DNA of 45,018 bases from an uncultured Planctomycetaceae bacterium (GTDB taxonomy: Bacteria > Planctomycetota > Planctomycetia > Planctomycetales > Planctomycetaceae). How positions within the stretch are numbered: position 1 is the first letter of the stretch; every line of letters starts with the position of its first letter. A program made the position numbers and the translations under genes. Shown piece by piece: positions 35,469 through 44,474 of this stretch. The DNA lies in the NCBI GenBank assembly GCA_937916515.1, contig CALFSX010000081.1, positions 1-45,018 of the forward strand, written 5' to 3'. The notes below the pieces were generated by a model. That model searched no databases. It was given only the letters and a program-made list of their open reading frames with translations, and had not been told where the DNA came from.

Positions 35469-37622
35469 CTATTCCTGTTTTTGAAATGGCGAAAACACGG
35501 CTCGACGAATCCGACTGCCCAGTGGTTCCTGGAACTCAGATTTTTCGAGCTTGAACTCGGCCTCTTCCACACCGGCGTCATCTGCTGCGGCCGCTTCTTC
35601 AGAAAGGTCCATTTCATCGATCTCCAGCAGAGCTGTTTTCGCAGCCGATGCTCTGTCTGGATCAATCATGTCATCAGCGTCCTCCAGTGACGCACCTTCA
35701 TCCAAATCAGCGGCTGATTGTGTATCGCTGGAATCAGCATCCTCGCCTGCAGCGAACATACGGGACAGGGCTGATGAATCCTGTCGTGGATCGACTTTGT
35801 CTTCTTCTTCGATACGATCGAACAAACCAGGCGTCAGCGATGGAGTTCCCAGTTTAGCCTTTTGTTCTCTATCACTCTCGTCGAATGCTCGCGTGAAGAC
35901 TCGCCCAGCCTGAGGCAACCGGTCAATTCCCAATTCGCCTTTCAGGTTATGTTGCGAATCTGCTTCCAGAAGCATTTGTACAACGTCTGGATAGGTGGCA
36001 CCCATTTGAGCAACCGCTTGAATGATCTCAATCAGGTTTGTTGAAACCACGTGTCTTTTAGGTTCTTGGTCAAGTTCGTACTTTGTAACAGTAACCGTGT
36101 TTTCACCAGCGTCGCCTTTCACTGCAATTCGATTGCCGACGTACAGTGTGGCTGGAAGTCGAAGTTCCTGCTGAATACCAAAGACAACAACTTCGGGAGC
36201 TCGATAGCGAACCACATGCACTGCCGGTGGGCCTGTGGAATCGATCGCATGCAGGACAAACTGATTCGCAAAGGTCTGCGTTCCCAGATAGGGATCGTTG
36301 GCGTTGTTTTCTTTCAGTGCACGCACGGCACCGTATCGAGTTTCCAACGCATCGTCTGACAGCAATTCTCGCAGCGCGACGACGGCGTCGGCTTCAGTGA
36401 CAACTGATAGTGCGGCCAGTGCATAAACTCGGAACGCTGCCTCGGTTTCGGCGGCTTCCTTCAACACTTCCACGCCGCTGCCGTCTTCCAGGTAAGCCAG
36501 AGCCTGAGCCGCATGGAATCGCACTTCAAGACTTGGCGACTGCAAAGCAGCTTTCAAAAACGGTATGGCGTCTCGGCCAATTGCTTCCAGCTGCAAAGAT
36601 GAGTTGGCTGCTTTTTCCGGGTCCTGAATGTCGGTCGCCAGCTTTTCCATTCGCATGCGGCGAGCGACATCTGTTTCTCTTAACGCGATGCTGCGAATCA
36701 TCTGTTGATATCGCGGGAAGTTGTTTCGATAAAGCGGATGCACCATGAGTTCCAGCATCAGGTCGGTCTTGGCTTCGGCCATCGGAACTCGCTGGCCGAA
36801 ACGATTGTAATGGTGCAGGCGATTGGAAATGGCGTTTTCAATTCGCTTGGATGTTTTCAAGCCTCGATACTCGTTGCGCAGAACAACTTCCAGGTTTCGC
36901 TCTGTATTGGAGATCGCCCCACCAGGAATCGACCCGCGTCGCAACATGGCGGCATTGTCTTTTGTATAGCTGCCGTCTCCCAAAGCGGTCAGGATCGCTC
37001 CGTAGGCTACAGCGTATTCGTGCCCTTTGACGTTTCCTCGCCCGGCAATTGTCTGTTCTTCGGAAAGCCGTGTTTCCAGCAGCCATCCGCCTTTCAGGCT
37101 GGTTGCTTCACTGTTGGGCGGCAACATAACGCGAACGTCGAACTTCTGTTTGTCACGAACCATTGCCGGAAGATAGGCGGTGATCATTACCAGGGCCGTG
37201 TTTCGTGACGCCAGAATCGCTCCAGGGTTGGGAATCTTGCGGCGAGTCATTTCGTCAAGCAGCTCTTTTCGCAGATGCGACGGTGGTGGATCGCCGCCAG
37301 TGCCATCCAAACCGGTTACCAGGCCTACTCCACGAAGAGCAATGACGTTGTTGCCTGTCACGCTGATGTAGTCACGCAGCAACGGAGTTTCCAGACGCGT
37401 GTCGAATTCGTTGTCTTCTTCTTTCACGATGTCGATCGATTTGTCTCGACTCATCATGCTGGTCAGCTTTGAGCCGAAGCTGTTTTCTCCCGTCAGGTTC
37501 AGCAAGCTGCTGGCGCAGCCTGAAGGTGTCATCAGAATTCCAGCCAGCAGCAGTCGAATTGTTTTCGACCACCGGAAAGAGACTGTCTGCAGAGCGGATT
37601 GATTTTCCATCGCATTCGCCAT
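35469..37622 (-). CDS. FlgI-like lipoprotein with inserted HEAT repeats
   Basis: A 717-aa protein. ATG 37622 is chosen so that a lipoprotein-type signal leads (Cys36 after PSG; residue -3 is Pro, atypical); a start four codons later is also possible. Near 98-111 is GVGLVTGLDGTGGD, like the FlgI signature G-x-GLVxGLxGTGD, and near 155-190 FDVRVMLPPNSEATSLKGGWLLETRL, also FlgI-like. The C-terminal half has STNLIEIIQAVAQMGATYPD near 527-546, matching the end of FlgI (DLVxALxxLGxxPxD). Between these halves lie about 110 residues of HEAT repeats (about 327-440). An acidic Asp/Glu/Ala-rich tail follows. FlgI forms the flagellar P-ring; no other flagellar gene is nearby, so the role is probably another periplasmic ring or scaffold. 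Confidence 0.78.
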   Translation of the reverse strand: MANAMENQSALQTVSFRWSKTIRLLLAGILMTPSGCASSLLNLTGENSFGSKLTSMMSRDKSIDIVKEEDNEFDTRLETPLLRDYISVTGNNVIALRGVGLVTGLDGTGGDPPPSHLRKELLDEMTRRKIPNPGAILASRNTALVMITAYLPAMVRDKQKFDVRVMLPPNSEATSLKGGWLLETRLSEEQTIAGRGNVKGHEYAVAYGAILTALGDGSYTKDNAAMLRRGSIPGGAISNTERNLEVVLRNEYRGLKTSKRIENAISNRLHHYNRFGQRVPMAEAKTDLMLELMVHPLYRNNFPRYQQMIRSIALRETDVARRMRMEKLATDIQDPEKAANSSLQLEAIGRDAIPFLKAALQSPSLEVRFHAAQALAYLEDGSGVEVLKEAAETEAAFRVYALAALSVVTEADAVVALRELLSDDALETRYGAVRALKENNANDPYLGTQTFANQFVLHAIDSTGPPAVHVVRYRAPEVVVFGIQQELRLPATLYVGNRIAVKGDAGENTVTVTKYELDQEPKRHVVSTNLIEIIQAVAQMGATYPDVVQMLLEADSQHNLKGELGIDRLPQAGRVFTRAFDESDREQKAKLGTPSLTPGLFDRIEEEDKVDPRQDSSALSRMFAAGEDADSSDTQSAADLDEGASLEDADDMIDPDRASAAKTALLEIDEMDLSEEAAAADDAGVEEAEFKLEKSEFQEPLGSRIRRAVFSPFQKQE

Positions 37623-38145
37623 CCGACTCACCAAAACCAGGTTTCGTTTCGCAGGTTCAGAGCTAAAAGGGCTGATGAACACACACTGTTTTGAAACCGG
37701 AGCAGTGAAAACAGAACTGAGAGAAAAGAAGGGCATCGATCGCCGGAAAAGGCGTTCGATGATGTATTGAGAGCAGATTTGGGGAGGTGCTGTACTTGTT
37801 TTCAGACGTCTGCCAGCAGGTTCGTTTCCACTTGAAAGTTGATTCCTGTCGTGATGAGTGCACGTCAGAATCGTTGTGAGTTCATTTCAAATGGGTTGTG
37901 AGATGCCGCAGTAAGAGGATTCGTCAGAGAACCTTCTATAAACGATACGTTTGAGTCCAAAACACAACAATACGGTTCCGTGCCAGTTCTGGACTCCTGG
38001 CGTATTGTCCTGATGCAGACCTGTTTGGATCGGCAAATCATGCAATAGCGAGCAATGAATCGGCAACGTTGCGAGTTGCGGATGTGCGATTGAAAACCGG
38101 TCGTCTGTGCCGGAAGCAGCTGGGTTCAGCAGGAATTGCCGATAG
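37623..38145. other. Intergenic region upstream of the FlgI-like gene
   Basis: About 520 bp between two minus-strand genes. It holds the terminator-like hairpin at 37729-37761 and presumably the promoter of the FlgI-like gene. Short ORFs here lack support. Confidence 0.4.
37729..37761 (-). terminator. Terminator-like hairpin downstream of the propeller pair
   Basis: CATCGATCGCC (37734-37744) and GGCGTTCGATG (37751-37761) form an 11-bp stem with one mismatch and a 6-nt loop. On the minus strand it is followed by CCCTTCTTTTCTCTC. It lies about 385 bases after the propeller gene's stop. Confidence 0.5.
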
Positions 38146-39120
38146 CTATTTTTTTGCTGGCTGGCTGACGTAAAGCAGTAGCTTTCCGTCTCGGCTGACA
38201 TCGGCTTCTCCGTTACGTCTGCCCTGAAATTGCCCTTCTATTTCCACAGGTGGAATCTGCGATTCGCCGTCACCGTCGGTTGAGTCTTGAGCGGCTGCTA
38301 TGCGAAACAGTTGTGGGCATTTTTGTGACTTTGACCAGATGCTGGTGACAATGCCTTCATTGTTAAGCCACGTGAAGTCAGCAGGAAATGATTCTTTTTG
38401 AAAATGCTCAACGATCGCTGGTTTGGCTCCAACTTTGACGGAACAGACATGAGACCCCTGCCCTTTGCCGGTGCCCTTGAAGCAGATTCGCTGACTGTCC
38501 GGTGACCAGGCGAAGTTCCAATAAAACGAACTGTAACCACTGCTGATATCATTGAAGACGTATCGGAACTCATCTTCCACCAGGTTGAAAATGACAAAGT
38601 CCGGACCGGCATTGCTGCTTCGACTGTAGGCAATCATCCGGCCATTGGGAGACCAGGTTGCAGACCATCCCTGTTGGTCGATGAGTCGTTGGTTCTGCCC
38701 GTCGGCATTCATTAGCCAAACGCCTTGTTCTGGCGAATATTTGCTGAAAGCGAGCCGAGATCCTCTGGGCGACCACGATGGCATGGCTCCGGGGCCAAGG
38801 TCTTTCAAGTCGCTGCCGTCCATGTTACAGGTAAAGATGTGAGCCGACGACGATGCTGATCCGGGCGACACTCCATCAAACGCAATCGTTTTTCCATCGG
38901 GCGACAGCGAAGGAGATCCGGCGGTGGAAAAATCTTCGAGCACGAACAGTCTTCGTGAGATGCTGGTTTCCAAATCCAGCATGCACATCCATAACTTCTC
39001 TGCATGGTCGGTCGGTACGGCTGAACGATCGACTTCCTGAGCGGCGCAGGGAAAACCCATGATCACCAGGATCATTATGGAGACGGACTGCTTCACCGAA
39101 GGAACGTATCGAAATTTCAT
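38146..39120 (-). CDS. Exported PD40/TolB-like beta-propeller protein
   Basis: A 324-aa protein with a signal peptide (residues 1-27, ending CAAQ). It consists of six-bladed PD40/WD40-like repeats, seen as SPDGKTIAFDG, PSWSPRGSRLAFS, ATWSPNGRMIAYS, FAWSPDSQRICF and a final SRDGKLLLYVS. Its ATG overlaps the TGA of the upstream gene (ATGA), so translation is coupled. It is a shorter paralogue of the C-terminal propeller of that gene: blades line up throughout, including MPSWSP, YSPE-GVW and QGRRN/QERRN. PD40 propellers in the periplasm bind peptides or proteins; the partner is unknown. No catalytic motif is seen. Confidence 0.85.
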   Translation of the reverse strand: MKFRYVPSVKQSVSIMILVIMGFPCAAQEVDRSAVPTDHAEKLWMCMLDLETSISRRLFVLEDFSTAGSPSLSPDGKTIAFDGVSPGSASSSAHIFTCNMDGSDLKDLGPGAMPSWSPRGSRLAFSKYSPEQGVWLMNADGQNQRLIDQQGWSATWSPNGRMIAYSRSSNAGPDFVIFNLVEDEFRYVFNDISSGYSSFYWNFAWSPDSQRICFKGTGKGQGSHVCSVKVGAKPAIVEHFQKESFPADFTWLNNEGIVTSIWSKSQKCPQLFRIAAAQDSTDGDGESQIPPVEIEGQFQGRRNGEADVSRDGKLLLYVSQPAKK

Positions 39121-41135
39121 TTTGGCGGCTTGCTGACGTAAATCAATGTGTTGCCATCACTCGCCCAGCTGGCGTCGCTGTTTCGGCGTTCTTGCATCTG
39201 CCCTTCTATTAACGTGGCAGTTGAACTGTTGGTCGTATCGAGTTGATAGAGTTGTTCGGGAGACGCCTGGCTGTTTTTCCTGGCGAAAGTGATTGTGTTG
39301 GAATTGGGCTTCCATGAAATTTCGGACGTGATTGAATTGGGTTCGCTAAGCACCTGCTTCGCAGCCTGCTTTCCGAAAACGGAGATCACGCTGACTGTAT
39401 GTTCAGAACTGAAGGCCAGTTGCTGGCTGTCTTTGTTCCATGCAAACCTGATCGGTGCAGATCCGCCGTTTGGCGCCAGGAAAAAAAAACGATCCTCAAC
39501 CAGGGCGTAAACTGCGATGTTACGATTGTCGGAAGTCGCTTTCGAATACGCGATGTAAAGTCCATCGGGTGACCACTGTGCTGCCCAGCCGTCGCTGTCC
39601 ACAATTTGAGCTTCTGTCCCGTCGACTCGAAGAATCCATACACCTTTCTCTGGTGAATACCTGCTGCAAACCATACGTTTACCTTCAGGAGACCACGAAG
39701 GCATGGTTCCGCGTCCCAGGGTTCGCACGTTCAGTTTATCCAGCGACACGACATAGATTTTTTTGTCCGACGTCATCGCTTCACCAGGAAACGTGGCATC
39801 AAAGGCGAGCATTTTTCCGTCGGCAGATAGCTGCGGCGAGCCCACGTTTTGGCAGTCTTTCAGTGCGAACAGGATTTTCGACGTGTTTGTGCGAGTATCA
39901 AGACTGCAAATCCAGATCTTGTCCCGAATCTTTGATGGGGCGTCAATTGTTTGTGGATCGACGATTTCCGGCAGTCGAAGAGTGGTGCCTGCGGAAACCT
40001 GCGGGGCTATTGTGGTTGAGGGGCCATCCATTGTGGATATTGCCCGGTATCGTCGTTCGTAGGCATCAGCCTTTTCGTCGCCCAGAATTTTTCGAGCTGC
40101 ATCGTTAAGTTGGCGGCTGTAGAGTTCTCTGGCAACAGTGTCCGACTTATTGCTGTGCATAGCATCAACGGATTGCGAACTGCCTCCAGCGGAGGATTGC
40201 AAGTAAAGCTTCAGCAACGCGATCGCCTGCTCAGTGTCTCCCACGGCAAATTGACTTCGAGCTGCTGCCAGCAATACGGCTCGCGTTGGAGCGTCCGCCA
40301 GCTTCTCACGTATCACGCCTGTATCCGACTTTGCCAACGCCAGCCCGGAGACTCGCAATAAGGCGGCGGCCAACTGAGGATTACGTCGATCCTGATGTAC
40401 GGCCATGCCCACGTTCGCCATCAACTCAGCCACGGGACGCTTTAGGCCAGCAGTAGCCGATGCAAGGATCGTGGCGATTGGCTGTTCAAGGCTGGATGAG
40501 TCCTGTCCTTCTGCCCCCTGTCGTTCCAGAGCGCACAGGACCAACAGCAGGCTTGCTTCCGGCGAATCCGTCGGGAAGCGTTCTGCCAGCAGTGCTTCAA
40601 GCTCCTGCAATTGGTTGGCCCTTGCCGCCCATTTCACAAGTTCCTTAGCCACGCTGTGCACCTCAGGAATGCGATCCGGCTGCAGTGCATTCACCTTTGC
40701 GGGCGAATTGTAAAACACAATTTCATAGGGTTGTTGCGACGGCAGCACAATGTCTCGCAACGCGGAATAGGCAGCAGTCGCCGAAGCACGTTCTTCCCAA
40801 TATTTTGAAAGCCGAAAAATCAGATTCGGAATTCGTAGGCGAAGTTTGTCAGCCGCCAGCATTGGTATCGGCGACATCGTGTTAACTCGAGCACCTGAAT
40901 GAATCACCTGCCCTTCATTCTTGTCGGTCGATACCGTCGGCGTACCATGCATGAGGGCTCGAGTAACCGCTTGCAGCGACAGTTCCGGCATGTCATGATG
41001 AACTGCGAGCTCAGCGATATCGAGAGCTCGGTTCGCCTGTTCCACGGTTGGTGGAGCCGCCCATCCGCAACTTGCGAAGCACATCAATGCAGCAAGGAAC
41101 AGGGTTGGGGTTGTTACGACAGTGAACTTGTTCAT
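39117..41135 (-). CDS. Exported helical-repeat plus PD40 propeller protein
   Basis: A 672-aa protein with a signal peptide (residues 1-26, ending GWAA). Residues about 30-370 are helical with TPR-like alternation (ANRALDIAELAVHHDMPELSLQ...), then a PD40/TolB-like propeller covers about 400-672 (SADGKMLAFDA, PSWSPEGKRMVCS, AQWSPDGLYIAYS). The start codon ATG 41135 lacks a clear Shine-Dalgarno sequence. Its stop overlaps the start of the 324-aa gene that repeats only the propeller, a tandem duplication. A helical scaffold plus a peptide-binding propeller suggests a periplasmic assembly or sensing protein; that is inference. Confidence 0.85.
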   Translation of the reverse strand: MNKFTVVTTPTLFLAALMCFASCGWAAPPTVEQANRALDIAELAVHHDMPELSLQAVTRALMHGTPTVSTDKNEGQVIHSGARVNTMSPIPMLAADKLRLRIPNLIFRLSKYWEERASATAAYSALRDIVLPSQQPYEIVFYNSPAKVNALQPDRIPEVHSVAKELVKWAARANQLQELEALLAERFPTDSPEASLLLVLCALERQGAEGQDSSSLEQPIATILASATAGLKRPVAELMANVGMAVHQDRRNPQLAAALLRVSGLALAKSDTGVIREKLADAPTRAVLLAAARSQFAVGDTEQAIALLKLYLQSSAGGSSQSVDAMHSNKSDTVARELYSRQLNDAARKILGDEKADAYERRYRAISTMDGPSTTIAPQVSAGTTLRLPEIVDPQTIDAPSKIRDKIWICSLDTRTNTSKILFALKDCQNVGSPQLSADGKMLAFDATFPGEAMTSDKKIYVVSLDKLNVRTLGRGTMPSWSPEGKRMVCSRYSPEKGVWILRVDGTEAQIVDSDGWAAQWSPDGLYIAYSKATSDNRNIAVYALVEDRFFFLAPNGGSAPIRFAWNKDSQQLAFSSEHTVSVISVFGKQAAKQVLSEPNSITSEISWKPNSNTITFARKNSQASPEQLYQLDTTNSSTATLIEGQMQERRNSDASWASDGNTLIYVSKPPK

Positions 41136-41382
41136 GGTGAGCCAGGTTGTTTGAGCGACAGCAGGACGTTCCAGGCAGTCACTGAACTCTTGCGCGTGGG
41201 CAAGCCTTTGAAAGCCGGCGGGATTACCGTGAGGGAAAACAGGTTAAGGTGAAATTAAGGCGTGAACTGCTGCAGGTTCGAGCGTGTTGTTTGGACTCGC
41301 AACGCTATCGTTCGAGGCAACGTGCTGCGAGGTTTCCTGAAAATGACGGAAGGCTGGCAAGTGCCAAGGCGTTGCATCTTAG

Positions 41383-42321
41383 TTACATCAGGCCTCGCAA
41401 CTGATCCAGGTACTTCGGAATTTCCTCAAACGGATTTTGTTCCTCAAATTCCAATGTGACGAATCCGCGATAGCCCGCGTCTTTTAGAATACTGATCATG
41501 CGAGGAATATCTGCCGGTTGCTTGCCTTGATTGTTGGGATTAACGGCGACCTTAATCTGAGCATTGACGGCGTAAGGTGCAATTCGTTCAAGGTCGCGAT
41601 AAGGATCATCTGTGCGGAAGTTACCGCTGTCGAAGTTGACTCCAAACCACGGTGAGTTATCGATGCCCGCAATAATCTTTAACATCTGGTCTGGCGTTGC
41701 CGTAATGCCTCCGTGATTTTCCAACGCCAGAAAGACGCCTTTCGTTGCGGCGTATTCAAGGCTTTGATTGATACCGGCGACACAACGTTCAATGGCCGCT
41801 TCTTCGGTATCGCCCTTGGGTACTTTGCCAGCAAAGATGCGAATGACAGGAGCCCCCATGATGGCGGCATAGTCGATCCAGTTGCGGCATTCTTCCAATT
41901 GTTTGTCGCGGGCTTCTCCTTCCGACAAACAGAAGTCGTTGCCGATTGCAGTTCCCGAAATGCTCAGACCCAGGCGATGCGTTTGCTGTCGAATGTTCAA
42001 CAGGTATTCGGGAGTGATATCTTTGGGAAAGTAATAGCCCGTCAGTTCGGTGGCGGCTAACTCCTGCTGAGCACAATATTCGATGAACGATTCCAGCGTC
42101 ATCTTAGCGGCCGCCATCTGTTCGGCTGTGCCTCGACGAGCAAACAACGAATTAAAGCTGTACGCCGCCAGGCTCAGCTTTAACAGTGGCTTTCCGTTGC
42201 GTTGCGGAGGATCCGCTGCGACTGCCGGAGCCAGCGACTGAGTGGCTGCAAGTCCGGCAATGCCTCCCAAACCTGCCAGAAAATGTCGTCGACCGTGAGA
42301 CAGCTTTGCGGAATCGCTCAT
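41383..42321 (-). CDS. Tat-exported xylose-isomerase-like TIM-barrel protein
   Basis: A 312-aa protein. The N-terminus carries a Tat signal, GRRHFLAGLGG (residues 10-20), followed by a hydrophobic stretch and AVAA near 35. The body matches the sugar phosphate isomerase/epimerase (xylose isomerase-like TIM barrel) family: LALENHGG with its conserved Glu, FGVNFDSGNF with the Asp/Asn, AQIKV, and the terminal GFVTLEFEE, together the likely metal ligands. Folding before export fits a metal-bound enzyme. Substrate unknown; many such proteins in planctomycetes act in sugar catabolism. It is transcribed divergently from the flavoprotein at 42744. Confidence 0.88.
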   Translation of the reverse strand: MSDSAKLSHGRRHFLAGLGGIAGLAATQSLAPAVAADPPQRNGKPLLKLSLAAYSFNSLFARRGTAEQMAAAKMTLESFIEYCAQQELAATELTGYYFPKDITPEYLLNIRQQTHRLGLSISGTAIGNDFCLSEGEARDKQLEECRNWIDYAAIMGAPVIRIFAGKVPKGDTEEAAIERCVAGINQSLEYAATKGVFLALENHGGITATPDQMLKIIAGIDNSPWFGVNFDSGNFRTDDPYRDLERIAPYAVNAQIKVAVNPNNQGKQPADIPRMISILKDAGYRGFVTLEFEEQNPFEEIPKYLDQLRGLM

Positions 42322-42743
42322 AAACCTGAAATCCTGTATTTGAATTCTTCACCACGTGATAAACAAAGCCGGTTGTTCCAGCAATATTGTTGCTTCGGAA
42401 AACCTGCCACAGTTGAATGCCAGTGGTCGTTTTTGTCCAGGCATCAAACGCAAAACCCTTCAGAAAACAGGCAAACGTCTGAATGAAACAGCTTTTGAAC
42501 TACATCGAAGTCGGCTAAAGTGTTTAAATCAGCATCACGACTTAAGAGGCGTTTGGACGGTGTGATTTTCGTGTCGGCAGTATGAAAATTTTTCGGCAGG
42601 CGATAACGACGATCTGGTCACCGCTTACCGCAGAGCAGCAATCGCTTGCAAATTCTGTTCAGTGTGATCGCTGCCTGGTTGTGAACCCAATTTGTCGTGC
42701 AAAGTCATTTGGCGAGCATGGATTAGAAGGCGTTGTGAATCAG
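42322..42743. other. Divergent intergenic region
   Basis: This 422-bp region separates the start codons of the Tat-exported isomerase-like gene and the flavoprotein. The flavoprotein frame is open upstream to 42582, but that extension looks non-coding. No strong hairpin or operator was recognised; promoters for both genes are expected here. Confidence 0.4.
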
Positions 42744-44096
42744 ATGAAACAGCACGATGTTGTGATTCTTGGAGGTGGTCCGGCTGGAAGTACGGCGGCT
42801 ACGCTGCTGGCCTTGCTGGGCCTGGATGTTGTTGTGGTTGAAAAGGAGTACTTCCCCAGATTTCACATTGGAGAATCTCTGCTGCCAGCAACCGTCAACA
42901 TCTTTGAACGACTTGGTGTTCACGACCCGATTCGAGAAGCTTTCATCAGAAAACCAGGTGGCAAGTGGTTGTATGGTGAAAAAGCGGTTCCCGGCGATTT
43001 CGAAAAGTATGACAGCCAGGCGTCATTCAAAGCGAACCCATATTCGTACCTTGTGGAACGTTCAACCTTCGACAAAATTTTAATCGACCGGTCAATCGAT
43101 GCCGGCGCGGACGTAAGACTCGGAACGGAAGTGTCCGACATCATCACTGAAAACGGTCGCGTCGTTGGAGTTCATTGTCAAAGCGATAAAGGTCAGAAAT
43201 ACGAACTGCGCGCCAGGCTTGTGATCGATGCCACCGGGCTAAGATCCGTTATACCGTCGAAACTGCGGCTGCGCAAGCTGACAGAACCGCACCGGATGGG
43301 CATCTATGCCCAATATGCAGCACGACCCACGCGAGACGACGTTAAGGCTGGCTGGTTTATTGGCCAAATGTTCTACGATGGCTGGACTTGGTTGTTGCTG
43401 CTACCTGAAGATCGGTTTTCAGTAGGAACCGTTTTGACTGTTGATCGCTTCAAGAAGTCGCGGATGACTCCCACGCAACTGCTTGAAAAAATGGTCGATG
43501 AAAATCCGCTACTAAACGAGGGCATGACAGCCGATCGCAAACGAATTTCTGATGTGATGGTCACCGGCAACATGGGAAATTCTTCAGAATCGCTGGCCGG
43601 CAACGGCTGGGTGGCCGTCGGAGACGCGGCCTACTTCATTGATCCGTGCTATTCATCGGGCGTTCACCTGGCGATGAAGTCAGCCGAAATGGTGGCCGAC
43701 TTAATTGCAGCACAGTCAAAAGAATGCTTGATCAACAAGGCAGTGTTTGATGGATATCAGAAACACATGCGGCAACATGAAAAGACAGTCCAGAATATGG
43801 TGGACGCTTTTTATATTGCCAGTCGAAGCACTTCCGCGCAAAAGTTAGTGACTTCGTGTCAGGGGGGGTACTTCAGCCGCAAGTTTGTGACCTTTGTGGG
43901 CGGAGATTTCCATAAGAACTCCGCCTTTGTGGCCCGGTTCCGTTTCTACTCCCGATTCGCCAATTTCCTGTTTGGAAACGACGCGAATCGAGCCCCGGAA
44001 AACAGTCCCAGCTACCTTCACGATGCGGGCAACCTGTCGGCCAGTGATGTTGCCGCTGCGGAAATTGAATTCATGCCTGAGAAAATATCGGCGTGA
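42744..44096 (+). CDS. FAD-dependent oxidoreductase, flavin-halogenase-like
   Basis: A 450-aa protein. The ATG at 42744 is chosen because the dinucleotide-binding GGGPAG (10-15) then begins at once; a GTG at 42735 is possible. After VVVVEKEYFPRFHIGESLLP, a signature of PltA/CmlS-type flavin-dependent halogenases and related geranylgeranyl-reductase-like enzymes, comes KPGGKWLYGEK, and further on GWTWLLLL in place of the halogenase WxWxIP. The second FAD motif is WVAVGDAAYFIDPCYSSGVHLA, typical of this fold. The altered WxWxIP motif makes true halogenase activity uncertain; a reductase or oxygenase on a lipid or aromatic substrate is as likely. It stands alone on the plus strand, divergent from the isomerase-like gene. 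Confidence 0.8.
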   Translation: MKQHDVVILGGGPAGSTAATLLALLGLDVVVVEKEYFPRFHIGESLLPATVNIFERLGVHDPIREAFIRKPGGKWLYGEKAVPGDFEKYDSQASFKANPYSYLVERSTFDKILIDRSIDAGADVRLGTEVSDIITENGRVVGVHCQSDKGQKYELRARLVIDATGLRSVIPSKLRLRKLTEPHRMGIYAQYAARPTRDDVKAGWFIGQMFYDGWTWLLLLPEDRFSVGTVLTVDRFKKSRMTPTQLLEKMVDENPLLNEGMTADRKRISDVMVTGNMGNSSESLAGNGWVAVGDAAYFIDPCYSSGVHLAMKSAEMVADLIAAQSKECLINKAVFDGYQKHMRQHEKTVQNMVDAFYIASRSTSAQKLVTSCQGGYFSRKFVTFVGGDFHKNSAFVARFRFYSRFANFLFGNDANRAPENSPSYLHDAGNLSASDVAAAEIEFMPEKISA

Positions 44097-44255
44097 ATCA
44101 CGAACCGCCGCCAAAGCCGCAGCGAATGTGTATATCGTTCGTACGCTCAATCGATATGCCGCTATTCACAGCGGGTTAGTGTTGCTAAATTGCCAAGCAA
44201 CTATTTGACTGAGTTCATACAGACAAACGTTGATACTGAAACAAGGGAATTGGCT

Positions 44256-44474
44256 GTGAAGAGTAAGTTAGCGTCCATCGGACTGATTTTGTTGACTGTA
44301 TGCGACACCGCGAACGCTCACCCAGGACATGGTACGGTCAGCAGCGATGGCGTCTGGCACTACATGACGTCACCAGCCCACGCCATTCCCGCTCTGCTGA
44401 TCGGCCTGATTGCCGCAGCCGCTGTTTCGAAGATTGCAAGAGCAGTCGTTCGTCGTAGCAACGACGAACGATAA
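44256..44474 (+). CDS. Small exported membrane protein with His-rich N-terminus
   Basis: A 72-aa protein starting at GTG 44256, supported by AGGGA about eight bases upstream. A signal peptide ends ANA near residue 20 and the mature part begins HPGHG, followed by one predicted membrane helix (AIPALLIGLIAAAAVSKIA) and a basic tail. HPGHG resembles the mature N-terminus of HupE/UreJ nickel permeases, but this protein has a single helix and cannot be such a transporter. A periplasmic metal-binding role is inferred from the His pair only. It follows the flavoprotein by 159 bp and may be cotranscribed. Confidence 0.6.
   Translation: MKSKLASIGLILLTVCDTANAHPGHGTVSSDGVWHYMTSPAHAIPALLIGLIAAAAVSKIARAVVRRSNDER

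Noticed and set aside
39455-40108. 217-aa plus-strand ORF opposite the propeller gene
   Set aside because: Arg/Cys/Phe-rich composition and position inside a clear PD40 gene mark it as a shadow.
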